From NCBI RefSeq assembly GCF_046292685.1, contig NZ_JBKBQM010000011.1, forward strand, positions 5,869 to 69,868: a DNA stretch of 64,000 bases. Reading direction: 5' to 3'. The notes beneath the pieces are model-generated. The model was not told the origin of the DNA, made no database searches, and saw only the letters and a program-made list of their open reading frames with translations. Shown piece by piece: positions 8,506 through 17,608 of the stretch. A program made the position numbers and the translations under genes. The DNA is from Wagnerdoeblera sp046292685. GTDB taxonomy: Bacteria > Pseudomonadota > Alphaproteobacteria > Rhodobacterales > Rhodobacteraceae. Every line of letters starts with the position of its first letter. Positions within the stretch are counted from its first letter, which is position 1.

Positions 8506-9126
8506 ATGTTCACCGGCATCATCACCGACATCGGCGAGGTTCTGGCAACCGAGCGGCGCGGCGACATCCGCGCCCGCATCGGCACCGGCTACGATATCGC
8601 GGGCATCGACATTGGCGCCTCGATCGCCTGCGACGGCGTCTGCCTGACCGTCATTGCCAAGGGCACCGACCCGCGCGGCTGGTTCGACGTGGAAATCTCG
8701 GCCGAAACCGTCAGCAAGACCAATATCGGTGCCGGCGGCTGGCCTGCGGGCAAGCGGCTCAACCTCGAACGCGCGCTGAAGGTGGGCGACGAACTGGGCG
8801 GGCACATCGTGTCGGGCCATGTCGATGGCGTGGCCGAGGTGGTGGCCGTGCGCCCGGAAGGCGACAGCCTGCGCGTCACCTTCCGGGCGCCGCGGGCGCT
8901 GGCCGGGTTCATCGCGCCCAAGGGCTCGGTCGCGCTGAACGGCACATCGCTGACGGTGAACGAGGTGGAGGGCACCGATTTCGGCGTCAACTTCATCCCG
9001 CATACGCAAACCGCCACCACCTGGGGCCGCGTCGCGGTCGGCGACCGCGTGAACCTGGAAATCGACACGCTGGCCCGCTATGTCGCGCGCCTGCGCGACT
9101 GGGCGGCCGAGACCGCGTCCGCCTGA
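8506..9126 (+). CDS. ribE: Riboflavin synthase, alpha chain
   Basis: A 206-residue enzyme that dismutates two 6,7-dimethyl-8-ribityllumazine molecules into riboflavin. It consists of two lumazine-binding repeats: the first starts MFTGIITDIGEV, with the conserved CDGVCLTV (about 44-51); the second starts at GGHIVSGHVDGV, with LNGTSLTVNEV. The length is normal. Its stop overlaps the prfA start as TGATG, so the two are translated together. A -10-like GCTAGGG lies about 35 bases upstream of the ATG. Confidence 0.96.
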   Translation: MFTGIITDIGEVLATERRGDIRARIGTGYDIAGIDIGASIACDGVCLTVIAKGTDPRGWFDVEISAETVSKTNIGAGGWPAGKRLNLERALKVGDELGGHIVSGHVDGVAEVVAVRPEGDSLRVTFRAPRALAGFIAPKGSVALNGTSLTVNEVEGTDFGVNFIPHTQTATTWGRVAVGDRVNLEIDTLARYVARLRDWAAETASA

Positions 9127-10181
9127 TGCTGCCCGCCGACAAGCTGGACCAGATCGTGCAGCGCTTCGACTTTGTCGAGGCGCGGCTGGCCGCCGGCGCA
9201 GCCCCTGCCGAAATTGCCGCCCTGTCGCGCGAACATTCCGAACTGGCCCCCGTTGTGGCCACCATCGCCGCCTGGAAACAGGCCCGCGCCGACATCGCCG
9301 AGGCCGAGGCCATGCTGGCCGACCCAGAGATGCGCGCCCTGGCCGAGGAAGAGCTGCCCGGCCTGCGCGCCCGCCTGCCTGCCATGGAACAGGCGCTGCG
9401 CGTGGCCCTGCTGCCCAGGGACGCCGCCGATGCCCGCCCGGCCATCCTGGAAATCCGCCCCGGCACCGGCGGCGAGGAAGCGGCCCTGTTCGCCGGCGAC
9501 CTCTTGCGCATGTATCAGCGCCATGCCGAGCGCATGGGCTGGCAATTCGAGGTGCTGGACCTGACGCCCACCGACCTTGGCGGCGTGAAGGAAGCGGTGG
9601 TGCGCATCGTCGGCCCGGGCGTCTTTGCGCGGCTGAAATACGAATCCGGCGTGCATCGGGTGCAGCGCGTGCCGGAAACCGAATCGGGCGGGCGCATCCA
9701 TACCTCGGCCGCCACCGTCGCCGTCCTGCCCGAGGCCGAGGAGGTGGACATCGAGATCCCCGCCTCGGACATCCGCATCGACACCATGCGGTCCAGCGGG
9801 GCAGGGGGGCAGCACGTCAACACCACCGACTCGGCGGTGCGCATCACCCATATTCCCACTGGTATCGTGGTCACCAGTTCGGAAAAGTCGCAGCACCAGA
9901 ACCGCGCCAACGCGATGGCCGTGCTGCGTGCCCGGCTCTATGACCTCGACCGCAGTGCCAGGGATGCCGCCCGCGCCGCCGACCGCAAGGCGCAGGTCGG
10001 CTCGGGCGACCGCAGCGAACGCATCCGCACCTACAACTTTCCGCAAGGCCGCATGACCGACCACCGCATCAACCTGACGCTTTACGCGCTGGGGCAGATC
10101 ATGGACGGCGACCTTTCGGCGGTCATCGATGCGCTGGTGGCCGACGATCAGGCGGCAAAGCTGGCCGAACTGGGCGCATGA
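9126..10181 (+). CDS. prfA: Peptide chain release factor 1
   Basis: A 351-residue release factor for UAA and UAG stop codons. The GGQ hydrolysis motif is visible in SSGAGGQHVN, and the stop-codon reading loop has PET in RVPETESGG, matching the PxT signature of RF1. The start overlaps the ribE stop and the stop overlaps the prmC start (ATGA). PrmC methylates the GGQ glutamine, so this coupling makes functional sense. Confidence 0.97.
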   Translation: MLPADKLDQIVQRFDFVEARLAAGAAPAEIAALSREHSELAPVVATIAAWKQARADIAEAEAMLADPEMRALAEEELPGLRARLPAMEQALRVALLPRDAADARPAILEIRPGTGGEEAALFAGDLLRMYQRHAERMGWQFEVLDLTPTDLGGVKEAVVRIVGPGVFARLKYESGVHRVQRVPETESGGRIHTSAATVAVLPEAEEVDIEIPASDIRIDTMRSSGAGGQHVNTTDSAVRITHIPTGIVVTSSEKSQHQNRANAMAVLRARLYDLDRSARDAARAADRKAQVGSGDRSERIRTYNFPQGRMTDHRINLTLYALGQIMDGDLSAVIDALVADDQAAKLAELGA

Positions 10182-11008
10182 GCTGGACGCTCGCCTTGCG
10201 CGCGGCCAGCGCCCGGCTGACAGCCGCCGGGGTGCCCGATGCGCCGCGCGACGCCCGCCTGCTGCTGGCCCACGCCCGCGGCCTGCCGCCCGACCGGCTG
10301 ACGCTGCGCATGGCCGATCCCCTGGTGCCCGAGGCGCTGGCCCGGTTCGAGGCGCTGGTGGCCGCCCGTGCACGGCGCGCGCCGGTTTCGCACCTGACCG
10401 GGCAGCGGCTGTTCTGGGGCCGCCGCTTTGCCGTGACCCCCGATGTGCTGGACCCCCGCCCCGAAACCGAAGCGCTTGTCGCCCTGGCGCTGGCCGAGCC
10501 GTTTTCGCGCGTGCTGGACCTTGGCACCGGGTCGGGGTGCATCCTCCTCAGCCTTCTGGCCGACCGGCCCGGGGCAACCGGGTTGGGGGTGGATGTCTCC
10601 CCGGCCGCCTTGCAGGTGGCGCAACGCAATGCCAGGGCGCTGGGGCTTGGCGGGCGCGCCGCCTTTCGCTGTTCGGATTGGTGCGCCGACGTCGCAGGGC
10701 AGTTCGACCTGATCGTGTCGAACCCGCCCTATATCGCGCTGGCCGAAATGCCCGGGCTTTCGCCCGAGGTGCGCGACCACGAGCCGCACCTGGCGCTGAC
10801 CGACGGGGCCGACGGGCTGGCCGCCTATCGGCGCATCGCGGCGCAGGCGCCGGGGCACCTCGCCCCCGGCGGGCGGCTCTTGCTGGAAATCGGGCCAACC
10901 CAGGGGGCCGCGGTTGCGGGCCTCATGCGCGACGCCGGGCTTGCCGGGGTTTCGGTCCGCCCCGACCTCGACGGGCGCGACCGGGTGGTGCTGGCCCGCG
11001 CCCCCTGA
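10178..11008 (+). CDS. prmC: Release factor glutamine methyltransferase (HemK family)
   Basis: A 276-residue SAM-dependent methyltransferase that N5-methylates the glutamine of the GGQ motif in RF1 and RF2. The SAM site is VLDLGTGSGCILLSLL (about 111-126) and the catalytic motif NPPYIA follows VSNPPY near residue 187. The N-terminal helical substrate-binding domain is complete. It overlaps prfA by 4 bases. Confidence 0.96.
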   Translation: MSWTLALRAASARLTAAGVPDAPRDARLLLAHARGLPPDRLTLRMADPLVPEALARFEALVAARARRAPVSHLTGQRLFWGRRFAVTPDVLDPRPETEALVALALAEPFSRVLDLGTGSGCILLSLLADRPGATGLGVDVSPAALQVAQRNARALGLGGRAAFRCSDWCADVAGQFDLIVSNPPYIALAEMPGLSPEVRDHEPHLALTDGADGLAAYRRIAAQAPGHLAPGGRLLLEIGPTQGAAVAGLMRDAGLAGVSVRPDLDGRDRVVLARAP

Positions 11009-11240
11009 TGCCGCGCACGAGGCGGCGGGAAAATGCCGTCTCGGGCGAAAAATCGCCAGAAACCCCTTGCCCCGCCGCGCGCCGCGTGCTTTGACAGCGG
11101 TGTTGCAAGGCGGGGCGGTTTCGCCCCCCCGCACGATACACCCGCAAAGCCCACACCCGTACCTGCCTGAAGACCGGGGGCCTAGCCGCCCCGCCGCAGG
11201 GGTCGGGTCGGGACAAGACCAAGGCCGGAATCCAGGACAC

Positions 11241-12230
11241 ATGAGATCCTCCAAGTCCCGCTCGCGTTCCAAGCAGAACCGCCCGCGCTCCATCGGCAAC
11301 ATCGTCAACCGGGTGTTCGACAGCTCGGGGCCCGAAGGCAAGGTGCGCGGAACGCCGCAGCAGATCATCGAGAAATACCAGACGCTGGCCCGCGATGCCC
11401 AGCTGTCGAACGACCGCGTCGCGGCCGAAAACTTCCTCCAGCATGCCGAACACTACACCCGCATGCTGGGCGAGGCGATGCGCGAAATGGCGGCCGAACA
11501 GGACCAGCGCCGCCAGGGCCAGGGACCGAACGGCAACGGCCAGCCGAACCAGGGCGGCGACCGCGGCGGCTATGCCCCGCGCCGCGACGAACGCGAGGAT
11601 GAGCAGCCCGATATCGGCCCGGTTCCGGTGTTCGGCTTTGCCGATGTGACCGACGATGCCGACAGCGGCCTGGTGGAAACGCCCGAGGCCCGCCAGGAAC
11701 CGCCGCCGCGCCCGGCACCGCATCCGCAGAACCCGCCTCGCGGCGACCGCCGCCCGGACAACCGGCCTGCCGAACGCAACGACAACCGCTCGGACAACCG
11801 CGCGTCCGAAGGTCCGCGCCCGCCGCGCCCCGATCAGCCCCGTTCCGACCATCCGCGCCGCGACCGCGACGACCGCCGCCGCGATGATCGCCCGCGCCGC
11901 GACGAAGCCCCCCGCCCGGTCGCCGAAGCGGCGCCCTCGGCCGAAGCCGCGCCCCGAACCGCGCCGCGCCCCGAGCCGAAGCCGGTCGTCGCCGAACCCG
12001 AATCCACCCCCCTGCCGACCGTGACCGAGGCAAAGCCCGCCCCGGCTGCCGTCGCCCCGGCGCCGGCCGCCCCGCAGCCCGAACCCGCACCGACCCCCGA
12101 GGCGCCCGCCGCCCCGGTCGCGGCCGACCCCGCAAGCGACGCGCCAGCCAAGCCGCGCCGCCCGCGCGCGCCGCGCAAACCCAAGGAGCCCGGATCCGAA
12201 CCCGGCCCCGACAGCGCCGCCGCCGAATAA
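11241..12230 (+). CDS. DUF4167 protein with disordered Pro/Arg/Asp-rich tail
   Basis: A 329-residue protein. The first about 90 residues are the conserved DUF4167 block (basic start MRSSKSRSRSKQ, then NIVNRVFDSSGPEGKVRGTP and FLQHAEHYTRMLGEAMREM), common in alphaproteobacteria and possibly nucleic-acid binding given its basic N-terminus. From about residue 95 the chain is low-complexity: runs of Arg-Asp-Asp-Arg and Pro-Arg, then Ala-Pro-Glu-rich stretches, ending in a Lys/Arg/Pro patch. The tail is probably disordered. The role is unknown. It follows prmC after 232 bases, so it may have its own promoter. Confidence 0.88.
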   Translation: MRSSKSRSRSKQNRPRSIGNIVNRVFDSSGPEGKVRGTPQQIIEKYQTLARDAQLSNDRVAAENFLQHAEHYTRMLGEAMREMAAEQDQRRQGQGPNGNGQPNQGGDRGGYAPRRDEREDEQPDIGPVPVFGFADVTDDADSGLVETPEARQEPPPRPAPHPQNPPRGDRRPDNRPAERNDNRSDNRASEGPRPPRPDQPRSDHPRRDRDDRRRDDRPRRDEAPRPVAEAAPSAEAAPRTAPRPEPKPVVAEPESTPLPTVTEAKPAPAAVAPAPAAPQPEPAPTPEAPAAPVAADPASDAPAKPRRPRAPRKPKEPGSEPGPDSAAAE

Positions 12231-12244
12231 GCCTGCACGTGATC

Positions 12245-12264
12245 GGCCCGGGGCAACCCGGGCC
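12245..12264. terminator. Palindromic hairpin GGCCCGGG-GCAA-CCCGGGCC
   Basis: A perfect 8-base stem with a GCAA tetraloop in the 40-base gap between convergent genes ending at 12230 and 12271. It probably works as a bidirectional terminator, although no T-run follows. Confidence 0.5.
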
Positions 12265-12270
12265 GGCCGC

Positions 12271-13116
12271 TCAGCCGCCTTGCGCCACCACTCGTGCCAG
12301 CGCGCAGAACTGCTCCAGCCCGATTTCCTCGGCCCGCTGCGTGGGGGCGATGCCCGCGGCCTGCAACTGCGCCTCGATCCCCGGCCCCAGCGCCTTCAGC
12401 GCCGAGCGCAACATCTTGCGCCGCTGGTTGAAGGCCATGCCCACCACCCGTTCCAGCACCCGCGCATCGGCCGGATAGCGCGGCTCGGCCCGCGCCACCA
12501 GATGCACCACGGCAGAATGCACCTTGGGGGCGGGGGTAAAGGCTTCGGGCGGCAGCACCATCACGATCTTCGCATCGCAGCGCCACTGCGCCAGCAGCGC
12601 CAGCCGGCCATAGGCGTCCGACCCGGGGCGCGCCACGATCCGCTCGGCCACTTCCTTCTGGAACATCAGCGTCAGGCTCTGCCAGAACGGCGGCCAGACC
12701 GGCGGCGTCAACCAGCGGATCAGCAACTCGGTCCCGACGTTGTAGGGCAGGTTCGCCACCACCTTGACCGGCGCGGTCAACCGCGCCGCCGCATCGACCT
12801 CCAGCGCATCGCCTTGCACCACCTCCAGCCGCCCCGGATAGGCCGCGGCAATCTCGGCCAGCGCCGGCAGGCAGCGCGCATCCTTTTCCACCGCCAGCAC
12901 GCGCCGCGCGCCTTCGGCCAGCAGCCCGCGCGTCAGCCCGCCCGGACCCGGCCCCACCTCCAGCACATCCGCCCCGGCCAGATCGCCGGCCGCGCGCGCG
13001 ATCTTGGCGGTCAGGTTCAGGTCCAGCAGAAAGTTCTGCCCCAGCTGCTTCTTCGCCACCAGCCCATGCGCCGCGATCACCTCGCGCAAGGGGGGCAAGC
13101 CATCGATCGTCGCCAT
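12271..13116 (-). CDS. rsmA: 16S rRNA dimethyladenosine transferase
   Basis: A 281-residue KsgA/RsmA enzyme that dimethylates A1518 and A1519 of 16S rRNA late in 30S assembly. Visible are KKQLGQNFLLD near residue 32, the SAM site VLEVGPGPGGLTRGLL, the catalytic NLPYNVGTELL, and the C-terminal FNQRRKMLRSALK. The ATG at 13116 gives the normal length; 11 more codons could be read upstream into the repeat region. It is the last gene of the lptF-lptG-lptD-surA-pdxA-rsmA run. Confidence 0.96.
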   Translation of the reverse strand: MATIDGLPPLREVIAAHGLVAKKQLGQNFLLDLNLTAKIARAAGDLAGADVLEVGPGPGGLTRGLLAEGARRVLAVEKDARCLPALAEIAAAYPGRLEVVQGDALEVDAAARLTAPVKVVANLPYNVGTELLIRWLTPPVWPPFWQSLTLMFQKEVAERIVARPGSDAYGRLALLAQWRCDAKIVMVLPPEAFTPAPKVHSAVVHLVARAEPRYPADARVLERVVGMAFNQRRKMLRSALKALGPGIEAQLQAAGIAPTQRAEEIGLEQFCALARVVAQGG

Positions 13117-13133
13117 GCCCTCTTGCTCCTGTC

Positions 13134-13206
13134 CTTCACCTTGATCCAAATATCCCGGGGGGTGAATTGGCGCGCCTGCGCGCCAAGAGGGGGGCAGCGC
13201 CCCCCC
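13134..13206 (+). repeat. AAATATCC composite repeat, copy 1
   Basis: The core CTTCACCTTG-ATCC-AAATATCC-CGGGGGG (13134-13162) is followed by two hairpins: TTGGCGCG-CCTG-CGCGCCAA (13167-13186) and a G-run/C-run stem around CAG (13189-13205). It fills the gap between the pdxA stop and the rsmA start. Read with pdxA, the hairpins come first and the core follows. Confidence 0.75.
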
Positions 13207-13215
13207 GCACCCGGG

Positions 13216-14196
13216 TCACCGGCCTTGCCGCGCGGCTGCCATGCCTTGCGCCATCCGCAGCGCGGCCACCACCGACTCCGGCCGCGCCACCCCGCGCCCC
13301 GCGATGTCGAAGGCCGTGCCATGATCGGGCGAGGTGCGCACGAACGGCAGGCCCAGCGTCACGTTCACCCCTTCGTCGAAGGCCAGCGTCTTGATCGGGA
13401 TCAGCGCCTGATCGTGATAGGCGCAGACCGCCACATCATAGCCGGCGCGCGCCCGGGCGTGGAACAGCGTGTCGGCCGGCAGCGGCCCGCGCACGTCCAG
13501 CCCCTCGGCGGCCAGCCGCCCCACCATCGGGGCCATCCACGCCTGCTCCTCGTGCCCCATGGCACCGCCTTCGCCGGCATGGGGGTTCAGCCCCGCCACG
13601 ACGATGCGGGGGGCCGCCAGCCCGAAATCGCGCCGCATCCCCTGGTCGGTCAGGCGGATCGTCCGCTCCAGCAGCGCCGGGGTCAAGGCGCGCGGCACTT
13701 CGGCCAGCGGAATGTGGATCGTGGCGGGCACCACCTTCAGCGTCTCCGAGGCCAGGCACATCACCACATCCACCCCGCCCGCCAGATGCGCGAGGTATTC
13801 GGTATGGCCCGGAAAGGCAAAGCCCGCACCTTGCTGCAAGGCCTGCTTGTGGATCGGCAGCGTGCAGACGGCCGAAGCCGCGCCTGCCTGCACCAGCGCC
13901 ACGGCGCGGGCAATCACCTCGATCACGCCTTGCGCATGGGCCGGGTCGGGGCGCCCGGGCACGGCCGGGCCGCCGGCAAAACGGTGCACCAGCACGGGCA
14001 GGGTTCCGGGCGCTACCGCAAGAGCCTCGGCGGGGGCGGCAACTTCGGCCCATTGCGTGCCGGGCGGCAAGTGCGCCGGGTCGCCGATCCAGACAAAGGG
14101 CACATCCGCCCGCAGCACCGCGCGCGCCTTCACGGCCAGTTCCGCGCCGATCCCTGCCGGTTCGCCGCAGGTCAGCGCCACCACGGGCGGGGTCAT
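13216..14196 (-). CDS. pdxA: 4-hydroxythreonine-4-phosphate dehydrogenase
   Basis: A 326-residue NAD-dependent, metal-binding dehydrogenase in the DXP-dependent pyridoxal phosphate pathway. Family marks are LTCGEPAGIGAEL at the N-terminus, FPGHTEYLA, the metal-site region GLNPHAGEGGAMG, AYHDQALIPIKTLAF and TSPDHGTAFDIAG. It lies 7 bases downstream of surA and upstream of rsmA, the usual alphaproteobacterial order. Confidence 0.96.
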   Translation of the reverse strand: MTPPVVALTCGEPAGIGAELAVKARAVLRADVPFVWIGDPAHLPPGTQWAEVAAPAEALAVAPGTLPVLVHRFAGGPAVPGRPDPAHAQGVIEVIARAVALVQAGAASAVCTLPIHKQALQQGAGFAFPGHTEYLAHLAGGVDVVMCLASETLKVVPATIHIPLAEVPRALTPALLERTIRLTDQGMRRDFGLAAPRIVVAGLNPHAGEGGAMGHEEQAWMAPMVGRLAAEGLDVRGPLPADTLFHARARAGYDVAVCAYHDQALIPIKTLAFDEGVNVTLGLPFVRTSPDHGTAFDIAGRGVARPESVVAALRMAQGMAAARQGR

Positions 14197-14203
14197 GCGT
14201 GCC

Positions 14204-15400
14204 TCACCGCCGCTCGATCCGGGCGTTCGATCGCAGTTGCTGCAGGTAAAGCTCGGCCTGACCCACCACCTTGTTTTCCGCCAGCCGGGTGCGCACCGCC
14301 TGGCGGTCGGGCTCGCCCGTGCCCAGAACCCGGCGCGAACACAGCATCAGCACCACATGCGCCCCGCCGGCGGTCGACACCGCCAGCTCGTTTTCGTCCA
14401 GCGGCGCCAGGGCGGCCGCCAGATCGCGCGGCAAGGCCGATTGCGCCACCGTCTCGCGCGTCAGCTGGCCCGGAAAGGCATTGAGGTCGTTGCAGCTGTC
14501 CACACGCGCACGCACCTGCGCCAGCACGGCATCGCCGGCCGGCGTGCCGGCCCCGCCGATCACCAGCCGGGCATGATCCACCGCCGTGGTCTGCGGCGTG
14601 ACGGTATCGCGCAGTTCCACCTGCCGCAGCAGATACACCGCATAGCGCCCGTCGGGCAGCCGCACCGGGGCGGTGACCTGCCCCGCGGTCAGCCCTTCCA
14701 GCGAGGCCGCCACCGGCAAGGGCAAGGACAGGACGTTGCGCCAGTCCACCCGCCCGCCTTCGGCGGCCGAAGGCCCGATCGAATGCGTGCGCGCGGCGGC
14801 GGCAAAGGCAGCTTCGCCGCGCAGGGTTTTGGAAAGCTCGTCGGCCAGCACCTTCCTCGATGCCGGCAGCAGGATTTCCGACAACAGAACCCGCGTGGTG
14901 GCGCGTTGGGTCAGGATCGACAGCGCGCGGTCGATTTCCGGCTCCATCACCGAATCGAGCGCGGCCGGCCCGAACTTGGCCCGGATCACGTCGCGCCAGA
15001 CCAGGCCCGCGCGCACGAAATCGCGGAAGGTTTCGGCGGCCACGCCGTTCGCCTCCAGAATCTCGACGAACTCGGGCACCTCCATCTGGAAACGGCCGGC
15101 GAACTCGGCCATCCCGGCCTCGATCTGCTGGGGCGTCAGGCGAAGCTTCAGCTTTTCGGCCGCGATCAGGCGCAGCCGGTCCTCGATCAGCGTGCGCTCG
15201 GCTTCCTTGACCAGGTCGCCGGGGGCGTTCAGCAGCGTCATGAAGCGCAGGCGCTGGTCGTATTCGTAATTGGTGATCGCCTTGCCATCGACCAGCAGCC
15301 TTGGCGCGAAAGGCGAACCCTGGGCTTGCGCTGCAGGCGCAAGCGCCCCTCCGAGCACGAGCGCGAACAGCATGGTGGCGGCAACGAGGGTCTGGCGCAT
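14204..15400 (-). CDS. surA: Periplasmic peptidyl-prolyl isomerase/chaperone SurA
   Basis: A 398-residue secreted protein. The signal peptide (MRQTLVAATMLFALVLGGAL, cleavage after AAQAQ) is followed by a SurA N-terminal chaperone domain (LVDGKAITNYEYDQRL) and a parvulin-type rotamase domain (RVLLSEILLPAS to VYLLRQVELRD). SurA escorts outer-membrane proteins, LptD among them, through the periplasm, which fits its position directly downstream of lptD. The ATG at 15400 is chosen because the signal peptide begins there. It is slightly shorter than the E. coli protein. Confidence 0.92.
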   Translation of the reverse strand: MRQTLVAATMLFALVLGGALAPAAQAQGSPFAPRLLVDGKAITNYEYDQRLRFMTLLNAPGDLVKEAERTLIEDRLRLIAAEKLKLRLTPQQIEAGMAEFAGRFQMEVPEFVEILEANGVAAETFRDFVRAGLVWRDVIRAKFGPAALDSVMEPEIDRALSILTQRATTRVLLSEILLPASRKVLADELSKTLRGEAAFAAAARTHSIGPSAAEGGRVDWRNVLSLPLPVAASLEGLTAGQVTAPVRLPDGRYAVYLLRQVELRDTVTPQTTAVDHARLVIGGAGTPAGDAVLAQVRARVDSCNDLNAFPGQLTRETVAQSALPRDLAAALAPLDENELAVSTAGGAHVVLMLCSRRVLGTGEPDRQAVRTRLAENKVVGQAELYLQQLRSNARIERR

Positions 15401-15477
15401 CGGTCGTCTTCCGTTCCGGCTTGTCGGTTCAACACTTGGCGCAAAGCGGCTCAAAATACCAGCCCCGCTGCGCGCCG

Positions 15478-17607
15478 TCATGGCCGGCAGCTGCGGCCGG
15501 CGGAGCCCGCCGGGCGCGCGCCGCCGAAGCCCAGCAGGTCGATGGAAAGGCCGAAGTCCGTGGTGGGCGCCACCGCGGTGCTGGTGGTGAACCGCCGGGC
15601 CACGGTCAGGTCCACCCGCAGGCATTCGTTGGTGAATTCCAGCCCCATGGCTGCGGCCGTGGTGCGGCGGGCGTCGAAATCGTAGCGGGCCGACCCGCGC
15701 GCGGTCCAGTTGGGGGCCAGCCGCAGCCGGCCGTCCACCACCCATTCGGCGGTGTTGGTCAGGCGGTTTTCCGCCGCATCGGCCTCGGCCCAGAGCCAGC
15801 CTGCGGCCATGCCGAAGCGGTCGCGTTCCACCCCCAGCCGCATTTCCCCGCGTGCCAGTTGCAGCCGGTCGTCGAACACGGCGCGCCCCTGGAACAGCGT
15901 GCCGTTCGGGGCGGCCATGTGCAGCGCCGCCAGCCAGTCCGACCGGCGCCCGCCCAGGCCCGAGGCGGCGGTGAACTGCCCCGCGCCCGTCAGGCGGAAC
16001 ACGCGGCCCGCGCTGCCGACCACGTGCCAGCCGCTTGCGGTGCTGCGCGTCCATTGCAGCCCGGCATTGATGCGGGTGCCGCCTTCGCGCCGGTCGGCCC
16101 CGGCAAAGCGGTTGAAGCCGAACAGGTTGCCTTCGTCGAATTCGATCAGCGTGCTGTCCTCGTTCGGGACATGGCCGGGCGGGGCCAGGCGCGACCACAC
16201 GAGTTGCACCACGGGTTCGATCACATCGGCGGTGCCGCGCGCATCGACCCGCGCCAGAGGCCAGCGCAATTCCACCAGCGCTGCCGGTGTGGCGGTGGTG
16301 ACGCGGCGCGGATAGGTCGAATCCTGCGCGATGCGGTGCAGGTCCAGCGTGGCGCCGCCTTCCACCGCCAGCAGAAGGCCCGCGGGGCCCACCCAGTCGC
16401 GCCGCCAGAAGGCGGAAAGCGTCGCGCGTGCCATGTCGCGCCCGACGATATCGAGGTTGGAGGCGCGTCGATGCGCCTGCGCATCGAAGGCCAGCGTGGC
16501 CGTGCCGCCAAGGCCCGGCACCGCCACTCTGCGCACCCAGGCCAGATCGGACGACAATTGCGGCAGGGTCGCGTTGACCTCGCCGGCGCGAATCGAATGC
16601 ACATGCACCAGCCGCGCCCCGATGTATTCGCCCGCCCGGGTGCGGCTGATGACCAGCCGGCTGTCCAGCCGGTCCTTGTCCGACAGGCCGTAGTCGCGGA
16701 AATAGGCCGGGTCGCTGACCATTTCGGCGGCAAAGCGTGCCTCGAACCCGGCGGGCAGGGCAAAGCGCCCTTCGGCCCCCAGCCAGCCGCGCCGCCCGTT
16801 GCCGGTGCGGTCGAAGGACAGCGCCCCCGTCAGGGCAATTTCGCCGGCGCGGAACGCCTGCCGGTACCGCATACCCAGCGACTGCACGTCCTTGCTGGCC
16901 AGCAGCGGCGTCAGCGTCAGGTCGCGGCTGGCTCCCAGCGTGATGAAATAGGGGATCTGCACCCCGGTCCCGAGGCGCGAGGTGCTGACCAGCCGCGGCA
17001 TCAGAAAGCCGGTTGTGCGGTCCAGCGTGGGGTCTGGCATGCGCAGGTGCGGCAGCCACAGCACCGGCACGCCGGCGACCCGAACCTGCGCGTTGTCGAA
17101 ATGGATCTGGCGTTCCTGCTGGTCGTGCACCACGCGGCGGGCGCGGATTTCCCACAAGGGGGTGGCGCGGGTTTCGCACACCCGGCAGCTTGACGCGACG
17201 GCGCGCGACATCACGGTGTGCCGCCCGCCGAGGCGCTGCACCTCGTTGGCGGCGATCTGCAACTGCCGGTCCAGCACCACACGCGCCGAAGTCAGGATGC
17301 CCTCGCGCAGGTCGTCCGACAGCGCCGCCGACGATGCCAGCAGCACGGTGCCGGCATCGTCGGTCAGCACCAGCGGCCCTTCGATCTCCAGCGACCCGGC
17401 GACGCGGTCATAAGCGATGCGGCTGGCGCGCAGCCGCACGCCCTTGTGCAGCACCTCGACCCCGCCTTGCGCCACCAGCGTGCGGTTGGCCACCACCTGC
17501 ACCCGGTCGGCGACCAGCGTCGCCGCCTCCTGCGCGCGCGCGGGCCCGGCACCGATGGCCAGCACCGCGGCCAGACAGGCGGCCCGCAAGGCGGCCAGAC
17601 CGCGCAT
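15478..17607 (-). CDS. lptD: LPS-assembly outer-membrane protein LptD
   Basis: About 709 residues. A signal peptide ends at ...GAGPARAQE. An OstA/LptA-like jellyroll follows (TLVADRVQVVANRTLVAQGGVEV), then the C-terminal barrel domain with conserved PYFITLGASRDLTLTP. LptD forms the outer-membrane gate for LPS with LptE. The ATG at 17607 is preferred because GGAGG lies 9 bases upstream; the ATG at 17616 touches the same Shine-Dalgarno sequence. The lptG stop ends one base before this start. Confidence 0.93.
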   Translation of the reverse strand: MRGLAALRAACLAAVLAIGAGPARAQEAATLVADRVQVVANRTLVAQGGVEVLHKGVRLRASRIAYDRVAGSLEIEGPLVLTDDAGTVLLASSAALSDDLREGILTSARVVLDRQLQIAANEVQRLGGRHTVMSRAVASSCRVCETRATPLWEIRARRVVHDQQERQIHFDNAQVRVAGVPVLWLPHLRMPDPTLDRTTGFLMPRLVSTSRLGTGVQIPYFITLGASRDLTLTPLLASKDVQSLGMRYRQAFRAGEIALTGALSFDRTGNGRRGWLGAEGRFALPAGFEARFAAEMVSDPAYFRDYGLSDKDRLDSRLVISRTRAGEYIGARLVHVHSIRAGEVNATLPQLSSDLAWVRRVAVPGLGGTATLAFDAQAHRRASNLDIVGRDMARATLSAFWRRDWVGPAGLLLAVEGGATLDLHRIAQDSTYPRRVTTATPAALVELRWPLARVDARGTADVIEPVVQLVWSRLAPPGHVPNEDSTLIEFDEGNLFGFNRFAGADRREGGTRINAGLQWTRSTASGWHVVGSAGRVFRLTGAGQFTAASGLGGRRSDWLAALHMAAPNGTLFQGRAVFDDRLQLARGEMRLGVERDRFGMAAGWLWAEADAAENRLTNTAEWVVDGRLRLAPNWTARGSARYDFDARRTTAAAMGLEFTNECLRVDLTVARRFTTSTAVAPTTDFGLSIDLLGFGGARPAGSAGRSCRP

Positions 17608-17608
17608 G

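Noticed and set aside
5706..10181. A 1,491-residue plus-strand open frame
   Set aside because: Only its end, from 9126, is a gene (prfA). The upstream part is antisense to the export lipoprotein and kpsS genes and out of frame with ribE.
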